From Pararge aegeria (Eukaryota > Arthropoda > Insecta > Lepidoptera > Nymphalidae): a stretch of DNA of 64,000 nucleotides. The notes beneath the pieces were generated by a model. That model made no database searches. It was not told the DNA's origin and saw nothing but the letters and a program-made list of their open reading frames with translations. The DNA is taken from contig NC_053204.1 in assembly GCF_905163445.1 (NCBI RefSeq), positions 10,437,001 to 10,501,000 of the forward strand, read 5' to 3'. Below are positions 45,647 through 56,330 of the stretch, piece after piece. The first letter of the stretch is position 1, and each line of letters opens with the position of its first letter. Both the position numbers and the translations under genes were made by a program.

Positions 45647-45867
45647 TAAAGATTATAAAATTAAACAATCATTGCCCATTTAAGGCCTTAAAAGATGAGA
45701 ATTATTTACCATGCCGCGCATTGTGTTGAACATGTACCTACCTCATTACATAACGCGCTGACAGTAGTTGCAAAGTGTAGGTACAGTGCACAGTATTTTT
45801 TTAATATTCCACTACACGTTAGCCCTTGATGTTGCAGGCTAAAATGGTAGTTATATCATCATCATCA

Positions 45868-46080
45868 CACCAACCTACTAACGGCCCACTACAGGGCACG
45901 GGTCTCCTCCCACAATGAGAAGGAGTTAAGGCCGTGGTCCTGAACGCTGGCTCAGTGCAGATTGGAAAACTCCACACAACTTTGAGAGCATTACGTAGAA
46001 CTCTCAGGCATGCAGGTTTCCTTACGATGATTTCATTCGCCTTTAATAATTAATTAATATGCACATAACTTAGAAAAGTT
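45868..46080 (-). mobile_element. SINE family B, reverse, head missing
   Basis: 'cccactacagggcacgggtc' at left through 'cataacttagaaaagttag' at right; the tRNA-like head is cut off where a LINE K fragment begins. Confidence 0.65.
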
Positions 46081-46084
46081 AGAT

Positions 46085-46560
46085 ATGCCTGCTGGGTTGA
46101 AGGAAATGGTCATAAATTATTACGTCACTACTGCATATCGTCTGCGAAAGGTACAGAAGTCATTTGTGGGATTATGTATAAGCTTTTATAATATGATTCC
46201 TAAGGAAATTTTGGACCTACCAATGCATAAGTTTAAAGAATGTGTTAAAACACATTTATTACAGCGAGGTTTCTATACAATTGATGAATTTCTTAATGAC
46301 AAGGTTGTTTGGAAGCATCCGGCTCCGCTTTCATCTCTCACAAGATAGAAAAATTAATGTTAAAATGTAAAATGTAAATTTTTGATGTTGGAAAAGAACA
46401 ACTGCTTAGTTTCTTGCCGGCTTCTTCTCGGTAGAATCTGCCTTCCGAACCGGTGGTAGAGTCACTACAAACAGACAGACTTGACGTTTCAAAAGTGCTT
46501 ATATTGGGCCTACTTGAAATAAATGAATTTTGAATTTGAATTTTTGAATTTGAATTGGGT
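46085..46560 (+). pseudogene. LINE family K 3' end with ORF2 C-terminus
   Basis: 87-codon open tail: KSFVGLCISFYNMIPKEILD, HKFKECVKTHLLQRGFYTI, DEFLNDKVVWKHPAP, then a stop at 46346-46348. The 3' UTR follows ('ttgccggcttcttctcggta', 'ccggtggtagagtcactaca', 'gcttatattgggcctac') with a (GAATTT)n end. The best-preserved copy of this LINE's tail in the window. No RT core. Confidence 0.75.
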
Positions 46561-47184
46561 TTAATGTATTACGGCCTTAACCCCTTCTTATTTTGGTAGG
46601 ACACCCGTACCCCGTAGTGGGCTCGTTATTATGAAAAAAAATTAACTATAGCGAACGACGCTCTACATGGCTTTGAAGGCCCTCATACACTGGCAATCCG
46701 TCGCAGCTATCGCACGCAGATCGCAGCAATCCATCGCTTAAAACACACACACGTACAATAAGTCAGTTCGATCAATCGCTATGCCTCGCTTGGATCGGAA
46801 CCTGGAATCAAAGACGACTCGTGCAAATATCCCAGTTATTACGTGCATTTGTTGACTAAGAATGTTAATGATTAAACCAGTTAGTACTTAGTAATAAGTA
46901 CGGCGTAAATAATGGGTCGCCGGCCTTCGGGACTGAAAAAAGCCTCTGGTAGTTTTTGAGTTCCATGTTGCCATATGTGTAAGTTTTCCAATATGTGTTA
47001 CTAATTTTGGCCGAATAAATGTTTCTTTTTAATTAATATTTCCAAGTATGGGACCCCATTATAGTGTAGCGAGTAAAGTAAAGTATCCGTCGCAGCGACC
47101 AATCGCGCGCAAATCGCAGTAAATCAGCGCTTATAACTGTTGTCCATACACATACAATCGGACGCTGCTATGTTGATGTTCTTA

Positions 47185-47345
47185 AAGAGCAATCTGCTGA
47201 GTTTACTACCGGCTCTTCTCGGTAGAATCTGCCTTACGAACCGGTGGTAGAGACAACAGACAGAAATACAAAAAGACTGATTTGACGTTTGGAAATTGCT
47301 TATAAACTAAGCTAGCTGAATTTGCATTTTTAATTATGAATTTGA
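47185..47345 (+). mobile_element. LINE family K 3' UTR fragment
   Basis: 'ccggctcttctcggtagaat' and 'ccggtggtagagacaac', then a diverged tail 'gaatttgcatttttaattat'. No ORF. 46640-47180 around it has no supported gene. Confidence 0.55.
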
Positions 47346-47853
47346 ATGCACTAGGCCATATGCGATCTCGCCTGTAATGTAAGTTTTTGTACACACACCT
47401 GCAATTCGTACGATATCGCTTGCAATAGAATGCCAAGCCACGAGTTGCCCCGTGTAGGAATCCCTAAAGGAGTGTCGTTAGGAGTGCAATAAATTTTAAT
47501 CCAATTTGCTTACTTGACCACCCTCCTTAATATAAAGCTTATTATAACTTTGGGCCATAGATTTGCATATAATTTGAGGTAATTATGATTGTCCATTCAG
47601 AAATTATACAAACAATTTCCCGCCCGCCAGCTCACGTTGGAGATGCGTTGCTTGTGTAAGCTCTTATTTCCATTCTCCTTTTATTATTTACGAGGGGAAA
47701 ATCCTCATAGGCGTACGTACTTCTTTTCGCAACCGGATTCTCCTTCCTGCTTTCAAACACTTAGTCTACCTTCCTTTTGACCTACCACCAACGCCGTTGT
47801 CAGTTTAACCTTCATCTCTGGTGTCTCTTTTTTTGTATCAACATATCCACTAT

Positions 47854-47900
47854 CCAGTTACCTTTGTAATAGCCCACTGGACTATTACAAAGGTAACTGG
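47854..47900. repeat. Perfect 19-bp inverted repeat
   Basis: Arm 47854-47872 (ccagttacctttgtaatag) pairs exactly with 47882-47900 around a 9-nt loop. Confidence 0.9.
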
Positions 47901-47904
47901 ATTG

Positions 47905-48155
47905 GGACTTCGTCTTTACTTTCGCGGGGCCGACTCCTTATCGCAGCAAGCACCTCTAACTTTTCTTCTTCTTTTAGAATATCACTTGCTTCAACGGTGA
48001 AGGAAAACATCGTGAGGAAACCTGCATGCCTGAGAGTTCTCCATAATATTATCAATGGCGTTTGAAGTCCACCAATGCGCACTGGGCCAGTGTAAATCCT
48101 AACCCCTTCTCACTGTGGGAGGAGACCTGTGCCTGCAGTGGGCCGGTAATTGATT
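47905..48155 (+). mobile_element. SINE family B copy
   Basis: 'aatatcacttgcttcaacgg', 'aaaacatcgtgaggaaacct', 'gcactgggccagtgtaaatc' and 'gtgggccggtaattgatt'. A further partial copy lies at 48315-48440. Confidence 0.7.
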
Positions 48156-48442
48156 GATATGATGATGATGATACCTGTTACCGTCATTACGGTGGTTGAG
48201 TTCTTTACCTTTTCATACATATTTGATGTGAGAGATGGTGGCCAGCAATGGGATATGTTTGGCTAAGATGGAGATGATGATAATAAAACTCGTTGGAAAG
48301 TAAACTTTATTATTCTGAACATCATGAGGCAACCTGCATGCCTTGGAGTTCCCCATAACGTTCTCAAAGGCGTGTGAATTCTACCAATCCAGCGTAGACT
48401 ACGGCCTAAACTCTTCTCATTCTGTGGGTTCATAATGACGAT

Positions 48443-48570
48443 GTCAGAGTCAAGTCCAAGTCAAAAATATCTTTATTCCATGCCCATAAATGTCACTTAT
48501 GATGCGTGCGCATGAGTAATGGTCACTTTTCATCATCCACACGATGACGTGTACATGATGAAAAGTGACC
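48443..48570. repeat. LINE J tail (reverse) plus a 16-bp inverted repeat
   Basis: 48443-48510 is a reversed family J 3' end ('caaaaatatctttattcc'). Then ggtcacttttcatcat (48521-48536) pairs exactly with 48555-48570 around an 18-nt loop. Confidence 0.65.
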
Positions 48571-48779
48571 AAAATATTAAGACACATGAGTGTAGCAACA
48601 GTGTACTAACACTAATGCCACATTTTTGGTGTCAGGCAATATTATCTGCGTATGAAATCTTGGATACCAAAGAACACAGATGTTAATGATGCATTTCAAA
48701 ACTCGTGTCTTATTGTTTAGATATAGGCTGTATGTTAAAAACTCGTCGACACAGAAGCCATTGTCATTTCCAATTGAAC

Positions 48780-49017
48780 TCCCGCGCTTACAACTGAAGT
48801 GCAATTTATTGTTTTCTTTTTTTGCCGCCATCTTGTTTATTTTTGTTTGCATGACGTTCGGATACACATTGCTCAATTTATTTTATTCTTGTAGGTACTT
48901 TTTTTAGTAAACGTACTTATTATTTTTCTTTGTATTTTAAAAATAGATTGCTAGTGAATTGGTTTTTATAAGTGTTTATTGTAAGTGCAAAGTATCTCCT
49001 TTTTAAATTTCATAACA
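48780..49017 (+). promoter_or_regulatory. Candidate promoter/5' UTR of the host gene
   Basis: Immediately upstream of the predicted start codon. Seen: GCCGCCATCTTG at 48824-48835 (the consensus of YY1/Pleiohomeotic-type sites), TGACGT at 48852-48857 (CRE-like half), and a weak TATA-like 'tttttataagt' at about 48963-48973. The transcription start is not known; a non-coding first exon further upstream is possible. Confidence 0.35.
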
Positions 49018-49037
49018 ATGTTTGGAAAATCAGTGTG
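49018..49037 (+). CDS. Host secreted-protein gene, coding exon 1
   Basis: 20 coding bases from ATG (context 'cataacaATG') encoding MFGKSV plus two bases of a Cys codon, ending at a consensus donor (TG|gtaagt). Joined to the exon at 55086 it gives MFGKSVCFAMVASICFM, a standard signal-peptide shape: short basic start, then a hydrophobic core. That exact fit, of a too-short exon with the right phase and a secretion signal, is the main reason to call it. Intron 1 is 6048 bp and holds Helitrons, MITEs and SINEs. Confidence 0.6.
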
Positions 49038-49886
49038 GTAAGTGACTTATTTAATTCAATAATCTATTTTTTTAATTTTATTTATTCGTAATCAATAGCG
49101 TTACAATAACATATACTTAGCTCTAAATGGTTTCACTTAAATCCAAGGCCAAAAAGATTACATAAATATAAGATTGGAAATACGGTCTTAGATTTAACAT
49201 AAAAATTATTAGGTACCTACTTAGATAAAATAAATATATTAAAGAGTTTTGTATTATACAAAATTTAAAATTCATTTTTTTCAAGTAGGCCCCAGTCTAT
49301 AAAATGGAGTGTACCAATTTGCGATTGATCACTGGCAAACATGTACCTACCTGTTACTTAACTACTATTACAACGTTCACTTGCGAAGAGTATATAAACA
49401 TTTCATTGTTAGAATTATGTTGTGTACTTTGAAGACCTCAATCATGACAAACAATATTTAAAATTTCCGAACGTTAATGTAATTTATTATCTATATTAAA
49501 CAAACAAAACTTAGAGTAAGCAAACGTCGGCGAACATACTGATTAAAAAATATTCTCTTTACTAAAGCCTCATTCTGAAAATAACTACGTTAATATAAAC
49601 AAACCAAATTAGAGTCATCCCCTTCTAGTGTTATTAAATTGTAAACTTTTAGTAGTAGCAGAGCTTTTTTGATAGAACTAGTCCGTGGAAAGTATTGGCA
49701 TGATGACAAACAGACGCTTATACACTTCAAACCTATTTATCTAAATATAAATTCAATTCAAAAAAATTATGACGTCACTTCTATATAAACATACAAAATG
49801 TACCGCTTGAACCTCGAAAGTCTCTGCGTATATCAAGTATTTTATGATTTCAAGCTATTTTCAATACCATAATCCATAATCCCTAA

Positions 49887-50300
49887 TCCCTATCCCTATC
49901 CCTATCCCTATATACTAATATTATAAATGTCAATCTAAGTTTGTTTGTTACGCTTTCACGCAAAAAGTACTTAACCGATCCTCATGAAACTTTGTACACA
50001 TATTCTTGGAAGTGTTAGAAGTAATATAGGATACTTTTTATCCCGACATTAAGCTCTGTTCCTTCGGGAGAGGGGATGAGTGTTTGACAATTTTACACCA
50101 TAACTCCGACAAATTATAACCCATTTATATAATTATTTTTGTACTTTAGAGACTATAATATGTGCTTAGAGGACAGCAGCAAACCCCTCATTTTAGGTTT
50201 AGGGATACTGAATACTTAAATTTTTTTTAGATCTACAACAAATTTAATGCCAAATCAAAAAACAAAATCAAACGCAGACGAAGTCGCGGGCAACAGCTAG
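49887..50300 (+). mobile_element. Helitron-like element with expanded CCCTAT 5' end
   Basis: Same family as 45301-45646, ending 'cgcgggcaacag'CTAG (50297-50300)|T. The left end carries a short (CCCTAT)n expansion at 49887-49912. A ~40-bp extra segment near 50205-50260 is not in the other copy. Confidence 0.7.
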
Positions 50301-50639
50301 TTATACCATAATAAATTAACAAAAGTGTCTGCGTGATGGGTATACAAACATATAATAAGTTACCAAAGATCGTAAGGGAATATAATTTAATTAATTTAAA
50401 ATAAGAGTCTTTTAAATTTTTAGTTAACATTATACATTTTATAATATTAATGGATTTTTAAATTACTAGTTTTAAATAATTAACTTTAGTCTGTAAAATA
50501 TACCTTATAAATACTTTAAATTGTTGCACGCCCAAAGAGGCAATATACTTTATTTTTTGGATACAGTAGATACTTCCAAACATCGTATTTCGTATATTGA
50601 AATATTTTAGAGTAAAATTACTATATAATTAAATAGTAA

Positions 50640-51000
50640 CGCTAACGAATCGAGGGTTTAAGTAATTTTGAAGAATATTCCGTCAAAATAAAATTAATCT
50701 TTGCTTCATATTTTGAGGGAAAATCCTCAAAAACAAGATAATGCTCGTTTATTCCTTTGGAAATCGCCGTTTAAATCAATAATCTTTACAAGGTTTTTTA
50801 ATTAAAACTCGCACTCATCGGAAATCGTACTTTTCACACAAATGCGGCCGAATCCGCCATTTTCCCACGCCGACAATGGTTGCTATGACAACGGCAATAT
50901 GGCGGCTCCACCGCGTATCTGTGACAGCCCGTTCACACGGAACAATGATGCAATCACGCCGCAAATACTGCGTTCTGTAAGTTTTTATCCAATTAAAAGC
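50640..51000. promoter_or_regulatory. Unique stretch with an RFX X-box and Pho-like motifs
   Basis: In intron 1 of the host gene, not visibly repetitive. GTTGCTATGACAAC at 50879-50892 matches the RFX X-box (RYYNYY-N2-RRNRAC), flanked by CCGCCATTTT (50854-50863) and ATATGGCGGC (50898-50907), both with the GCCAT core of Pho/YY1 sites. It could be an enhancer or an alternative promoter. The open frame on the minus strand here is not supported. Confidence 0.4.
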
Positions 51001-51235
51001 CATTGATAGATATTATTATATCTGCGTTTTATTAAGATAGATTGATATTTTTGGAAAATAATTTTTGCAATTCAAAGTAATAAAAGCACTTTTGAAAAGT
51101 GAAAACTGTTTTTTTTATTATAATCATACACGAACCAAGCAACGTTCCACCCGATGGTAAGTAGAAAACCATCACTAATAAAAAGCGTAACACTTCGCGG
51201 GGTATGTGAGGGACACGTCTTAAAAAGTGCCGCCT

Positions 51236-51470
51236 TTGACAACACCAACAGATCTTAGGCAGTGTACTCTTTACGAGCATCCTCAGGAGATGTTGATTTT
51301 ACAGTGAAAAACTGTCATTTCTTTACAATTATTCAATGTAAAATCATTGTCAGAGTATATAGCCGAAGATCTTTTTTGGTGTGGTGTATGAAGATTGCAG
51401 AAGTTATAAATTACAGCACAGATTCTCCTGCTTTTTGCGGATCATAGCTAATTAAGCTTGGTTTTCATTG
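51236..51470. mobile_element. MITE family M copy, diverged
   Basis: 'gagcatcctcaggagatgtt' and 'gattctcctgctttttgcgg' plus 'agctaattaagcttgg' match the family; one terminal arm is degraded. Confidence 0.6.
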
Positions 51471-51549
51471 TATATATAAAAAGAGTATAAATATATGCAT
51501 AAAAAAAAACAGACAGTTGTGGTTGGGATTTGGTTGACTACGGAACTCT

Positions 51550-51835
51550 AAAAACTACAGGGCACGGGTCTACCACAATGAGAAGGGGTTAAGGCCGTAG
51601 TCCACAACGCTGGCCCAGTGCGGATTGGTGGACTCCACACACCTTTGAGAATATTACGCAGAACTCTCAGGCATGCAGGTTTCCTCACGATGTTTTCCTC
51701 CACCGTTGAAGCAAGTGATATTTAAATTGGTTAAAACGCACATAACTTAGAAAAGTTGGAAGTGCGCGCTGGGATTCGAACTCGACCCCCCAAAAGTGAA
51801 GTCGAGCTGGTACCTACTGGGCTATCACCGCACAA
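51550..51835 (-). mobile_element. SINE family B, full-length reference copy
   Basis: Read on the minus strand it begins 'gcggtgatagcccagtagg' (A-box region) and 'gagttcgaatcccagcgc' (B box), then 'cttcaacggtggaggaaaac', 'gagaactc..', 'ccgcactgggccagcgttg', ending 'cccgtgccctgtag'. This establishes the family as tRNA-derived. Confidence 0.8.
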
Positions 51836-52243
51836 TCGAGTATATAATGAGAAAATTGGGTTAAATGTCAACCATATACGGCATCGCACTTTTCTATGGT
51901 ACCATGGCCCTCATATTTTTAACAAAGCATTTTGAATACAGCTCACATAATCAGCTGGATTTCAACTCAATTCCACACCAATACATCACGCGTCGCGGAG
52001 TTGCTATTTGTTTATCTGTCCGTCTGTCAGACGTAACGGATGGGGCTGCGTCTTCCAGTTACATGCTCTCATAAGGTTATGGAAAATTATTCAGAACAGT
52101 GCTCACTTATTACATTCAGGTGAGAGGTTGGAATGTTTTCTCCTATTTCCAGTTGGGATGCGTTTAAATTTACCACCATGTGCTTCGTACTGGTAATCAG
52201 TACACAAAACATTACTTTAAATAAATAAAATTATCTGATAGAT

Positions 52244-52501
52244 TGACGGCCGATTGGCGCAGTTTGCAGCGATCCTGCTTTCTGAGTCCAAGACCGTGGG
52301 TTCGATTCCCACAACTGGAAAATATTTATGTGTTGATGAATGTTTTTCAGTGTCTGGGTGTTTATCTGTATAAGTATTTATGTATATTGTTCATAGTAAT
52401 ATTCATCAGTCATCTTAGTACCCATAACACAAGCTACGCATACTTTGGGGCTAGATGGCGATGTGTGCATTGTCGTAATATATTTATTTATTTATTTATT
52501 A
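52244..52501 (+). mobile_element. SINE family A, full-length copy
   Basis: 'tgacggccgattggcgcag' head, B box 'ggttcgattccc', body and (TTTA)n tail. Lies in intron 1 of the host gene, next to a reversed SINE C. Confidence 0.9.
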
Positions 52502-52504
52502 GAT

Positions 52505-52852
52505 TGGAGTAAAGATTTTTTCCACTATAAGTTAGCCCTTGACTGCAATCTCAGCTGGTGGTAAGTGATGATGCAGTCGTAAGATGGTAGCGGGCTTACC
52601 TGTTAGGGAGTATGGTACCTAGTCATACCCCTAATAGGTTTCTACGCGACATCGCACCGGAACACTAAATCGCTTAGCGGCACGTCTTTGTCGGTAGGGT
52701 GGTAACTAGACACGGCTAAAGCCTCCGGCCAGACCAGACCAGAGAAAATTCAGAAATTATAAATTCCCATATTGCCTTTGCCGGGAATCGAAACCGGGAC
52801 CTCCTTCTTAAATTCACAGTGTTCACGGCTGCGCCTGGGAGGTCGTCAAGAT
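52505..52852 (-). mobile_element. SINE family C, full-length copy
   Basis: Reversed. Head at right ('gggaatcgaaaccgggacct', 'gttcacggctgcgcctggga'), body with 'tttctacgcgacatcgcacc' and 'agcggcacgtctttgtcgg', end at left 'gttagcccttgactgcaatc'. The longest copy of the family here. Confidence 0.75.
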
Positions 52853-53254
52853 AGCCCAGTGCACAGTATTAAGAACAGACAAAACCGTGTAAACGACTAA
52901 TATTGCATCAAAACCCACTCAACTTTAATAGTGTTTCACGTCATACCATTTAGCAGTTGACAGTAAATATTATTACCTCAAATGTTCAAAACGTTTACCA
53001 TAAAATTGGGAAATGGGAAAAAGTTTGTGAACTAGCAACATTCCGTAGGTGTGAAGTGAGACTGAGTGAGTTTCTGAACACAATGCACTGCATGTAATAA
53101 TGGCTGAATGAGAATTCTGTATGTTCCGTAGGGTTAGGGGTTAGGACTTCGCCTTCACAATCGGAGGAGACGAGAGTTCGAAACCCGGCAAGCACATCTG
53201 TCTGTTCTAAGTTATGTGCGTTTTAATAAATACATCAAGCTTTAAAGTTTTTAT

Positions 53255-53440
53255 TATGAAAATTAAGCTTAATTTGCTATACTCCGCGAACAGCAGGAGA
53301 ATCTGAATGGTGTAATTTATAATTTCTTCAATCCGTCAACTGAGGATGCTCCGGTTTCGGAGCGAAACGTGCGTAGAGTGTACATTGCCGACGATCAGTT
53401 TGGTGTGGAGTATACGGATTGAAGAAATTATAAATTATGA
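53255..53440. mobile_element. MITE family M copy
   Basis: Left arm 'aagcttaatttgctatactc' and 'agcaggagaatctgaatggt'; centre 'ggagcgaaacgtgcgtagag' and 'tacattgccgacgatc'; inner right arm 'gtggagtatacggattgaag'. The distal right arm is lost. Confidence 0.65.
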
Positions 53441-53477
53441 ATTTTCGCAAAGTAACGCATAACAAAAGTCCTATTAT

Positions 53478-53793
53478 AGTTCAAAGAATTACATTTCCGG
53501 TAAAAAAGCTTAAGGGTGAATTATTGCTCTAATTATGCTTGCCCTTGAAATTATTTTAAATGACAATGTGAGATGGTAATAATAAAAAAAAAACACCTGG
53601 CTTAATTTGCTGTGGGCTTCTTAGACTAGGACGCGTCTGATACCCTTGTAGCTTAAGTTTTAAGTTTACGAATATGGTTATCGCCATCATATCACTACCA
53701 TGTAAATATTTCTCCCGTAATCTACGTATCGTAAGTGCCATCTATGGGCCTACTCGAATAAAGATATATTTCACTTTGACTTTGACTTTAAAT
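53478..53793 (+). mobile_element. LINE family J 3' UTR
   Basis: 'aattattgctctaattatgc', 'ggctt..tttgctgtgggct', 'atggttatcgccatcata' and the tail 'actttgactttgacttt'. Confidence 0.7.
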
Positions 53794-53905
53794 ATCACTT
53801 GCTTTAACGGTGAAGGAAAACATCGTGAAGAAACCTGCATGCCTGAGAGTTCTCTGTAATATTCTAGAAGTCTACCAATCCGCAATTGGCCTAAGCCCTC
53901 CTCAT
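53794..53905 (+). mobile_element. SINE family B fragment
   Basis: 'aaatatcacttgctttaacgg', 'aaaacatcgtgaagaaacct' and 'tgagagttctctgtaatat', directly joined to the LINE J tail. Confidence 0.6.
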
Positions 53906-53915
53906 TCTTCTTCTT

Positions 53916-54165
53916 TGACGGCCGACAGGCGCAGTAGGCAGCGACCCTGCATTCTGAGTCCAAGGCCGTGGGTTCGATTCCCACAACTGAAAAATGTTTG
54001 CGTGATGAACATAAATGTTTTTCAGTATCTAGGTGTTTATCTGTATATGATAAATATTTATGTATATTTCATAAAATATTCATCAGTCATCTTAGTACCC
54101 ATAACACAAGCTACGCTTTCTTTGGGGCTAGATGGCGACGTGTGTTTTGTCGTTAGAAATATATA
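53916..54165 (+). mobile_element. SINE family A copy
   Basis: 'tgacggccgacaggcgcag', 'ggttcgattcccacaactg', 'tcatcagtcatcttagtacc' and 'ggggctagatggcgacgtgt'. The end is altered ('tgttttgtcgtt'). Confidence 0.85.
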
Positions 54166-54389
54166 TTTCCATTTGTTTTCTATATTTATCTAATACTCTT
54201 CAAGGTGATACCCCGAAATACTTGGTACCAATATTTCATTTTAACTTAGCTCGTTATTTCTTAACAGAAATTCCAGATTTTTTTCGTCGGCTATGTTTAT
54301 TTGCTTATTTATCTTTTTTTCTGTTGGGAAAATTACACTCTAGGGCTTTTTACCCCCGACGCAAAAACAACGAGGTGTTTAAACGAGGT

Positions 54390-54945
54390 GTTTATCTGTA
54401 TATTATAAGTATTTATGTATATCTTGTTCTTCTATCTATATATATATAAAAGAGAAAGTGTGTGGGTATGTTCCGTATAGGCTCCGAAACGGCTGGACCG
54501 ATTTCAATGAAACTTTCAGGGAATCTCCGTATTGACCTGGCCAGTAATCCTGTAAAGTTTGGTGACGATCGGAGCACTCCTATTTTTGAACTGTCACACT
54601 GTCAGCTACAGCTGTCAAATACAGCTTTTATTTACTATGATGATATTCTATTGTTGGGTGTATATAGGTGTAGATAATGATCTTCACCCGCTCGAGAAGA
54701 GCATAGAAGAGAATGAATACAGAGAGAAATAAATGATTTAATATATATTATGAGACTTAAATTAAAAATTTAATGATGTAAGTTTATTGTTTAAATAAAA
54801 TAAAGCAAAATCTAGCCCGGCGAAGCGAGCTGGGTACGCTAGTTATTCATAAAAATATTCATCAGTTATCTTAGTACCCATAACACAGGCTACGCTTACT
54901 TTGGGGCTAGATGGCGATGTGTGTAATGTCGTAGTATATTTATTT
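54390..54945 (+). mobile_element. SINE family A (5'-truncated) split by a Helitron
   Basis: SINE sequence 'gtgtttatctgtatattata' to 'atttatgtata' ends at 54421 and resumes at 54843 'ttattcataaaaatattcat', continuing to 'agatggcgatgtgtgt'. Removing 54422-54842 restores the family sequence exactly. The tRNA head is missing. Confidence 0.8.
54422..54842 (+). mobile_element. Helitron-like element, 421 bp, complete
   Basis: Bounded by the restored SINE site: A|TC at the left and CTAG (54839-54842)|T at the right. The interior has 'tctatctatatatatataaa', 'gaaacggctggaccgattt' and the end 'gcgaagcgagctgggtacg'. No target duplication, as expected for Helitrons. The small ORF at 54462-54677 is not supported. 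Confidence 0.8.
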
Positions 54946-55085
54946 GTTTCATCCTGAGAGCAGATCCGTGCCCAATAGTGGGTTGATGATGATGTTTTGA
55001 ATAACGTCGTGAGTCGAAAAAGGTCACTCCTGAAACTTGTATTAGTTTCTTTATAAATTAAGTAATCATTAAAATTTAATTTCAG

Positions 55086-55226
55086 CTTTGCAATGGTCGC
55101 GTCCATTTGCTTCATGGAAGTGGTACCACAAGAGATCGCCACCCCAGCCAGCTTTCTAGAACCGAGGAACTTTAACTACCATCCCTACCAGTTACAGCAG
55201 TACTTGGAGGAGAGTAAACCCACCAA
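55086..55226 (+). CDS. Host secreted-protein gene, exon 2
   Basis: 141 bp between a good acceptor ('ttaatttcag|C') and a consensus donor ('ACCAA|gtaagt'). It completes the signal peptide (…CFAMVASICFM) and continues with EVVPQEIATP, SFLEPRNFNYHPYQLQQYLE and ESKPT, entering exon 3 after two bases of a Lys codon. The AG|C start and phase agree with exon 1, and the phase agrees with exon 3. No family recognised; the Tyr/Gln/Leu-rich segment after the signal is not low-complexity. The opposite-strand frame at 54843-55142 is a shadow. Confidence 0.7.
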
Positions 55227-55344
55227 GTAAGTCTAATATTGTAATTAAAAATCCTCTTTTTTTTTAAATGAATAACCATCGACTTTAGTGTAGCCACGCT
55301 TTGCAGGGCAAGGTGCAAACGTCATACAAAGTGCCGCAATTTGT

Positions 55345-55470
55345 TCAACCTGAAGAGTAGGTTTTAAGCCACTTGTGCCTGGAACCATGTCTTTCAGACT
55401 GGAAACCAGCATTGCAACAGAGCTGCTTTGCGGCTGAAATAAGCATGACCGGATAAACCCGGTCCCAAAA
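55345..55470 (-). repeat. Dispersed repeat related to 3100-3240
   Basis: 'agctgctttgcggctgaaat' and 'aagcatgaccgg' match the reverse of 3150-3215. Class unknown. Lies in intron 2. Confidence 0.4.
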
Positions 55471-55514
55471 TAACGCTTTAGAGAAAGGTGATGAATCCAA
55501 TTTAGAGACGATAC

Positions 55515-55765
55515 TAATAAATAAATTTACTACGACAATACACACATCGCTATCGAGTCCCAAAATAAGCCTAGCTTGTGCTATGGGTACTAAGATAACT
55601 GATGAATAATTTTATGAACAATATACATAAATACTACAGATAAACACCGAGACACTGAAAAACAATCGTGTTCATCACACAAACATTTACCGGTTGTGGG
55701 AATTGAACCCACGACCTTCGACTCAGAAAGCAGGGTCAATACCCACTGTGCCAATCGGCCGTCAA
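55515..55765 (-). mobile_element. SINE family A, reverse
   Basis: Tail 'aataaataaatttactacga' at left, 'cacacatcgctatcgagtcc', head 'gtgccaatcggccgtcaaat' at right. In intron 2 of the host gene. Confidence 0.85.
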
Positions 55766-56061
55766 ATACTAGTTTTTACAACTCTTTTTTCGGATAGACT
55801 GTGTTTGATAACCACATGGGTTGTAACGGCGTCTCCGAGACTAGATAGACCGCAAAGCCTACGTCTCGATCATTGATATATGAATCTTTTGAGCCCAAAA
55901 ATAAACTGCGTAACCTTTACAAAAGCAGATGAAGTCATGAGCAACATAATAGTAGGTCACGCGGTCGGACTCCTGCGTCCGTGTACAACTTCTGATAAAT
56001 TTGTTTCAGAAAAAAATTCTATACCGACTCTCGACTTTTTTTTCAAGTTGCTTACCTTTAC

Positions 56062-56330
56062 CGGCCCACTTCAGAGCACGGGTCTCCCCCTACAATGAGA
56101 AGGGGTTAAGGCCGTAGTCCACCATGCTGGCCCAGTGCGGATTGGTGGACTCCGCACACAATTGCTAACATTATGTAGAACTCTCGGGCGTGTAGGTTTC
56201 CTCACGATGTTCCTTCACCGTTGAAGCAAGTGATATTTAAATTTCTTAAAATGCACATAACTTAGAAAAGTTAGAGGTGCGAGCTGGGAAGTCTAGCTCC
56301 TACCCAATGCGCTATCACCGCAGCTAGTAT
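56062..56330 (-). mobile_element. SINE family B, reverse
   Basis: 'cccacttcagagcacgggtc' to 'gcgctatcaccgcagc' (head at right). Part of the B-box region is deleted near 56290. In intron 2. Confidence 0.75.

Noticed and set aside
48577..48907. Overlapping open frames on both strands (99 and 75 codons) upstream of the gene
   Set aside because: No domain, no splice continuity with the downstream gene; more likely promoter or 5' UTR sequence.
49887..49912. Interstitial telomere-like (CCCTAT)n
   Set aside because: The insect telomere repeat is TTAGG/CCTAA; this hexamer is a small expansion at a Helitron 5' end.
51781..51835. tRNA genes at SINE heads (also 1205, 4745, 7548, 36907, 52244, 60430)
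   Set aside because: A and B boxes are present, but they belong to dispersed SINEs with fixed bodies and tails; no complete cloverleaf with anticodon arm could be supported.
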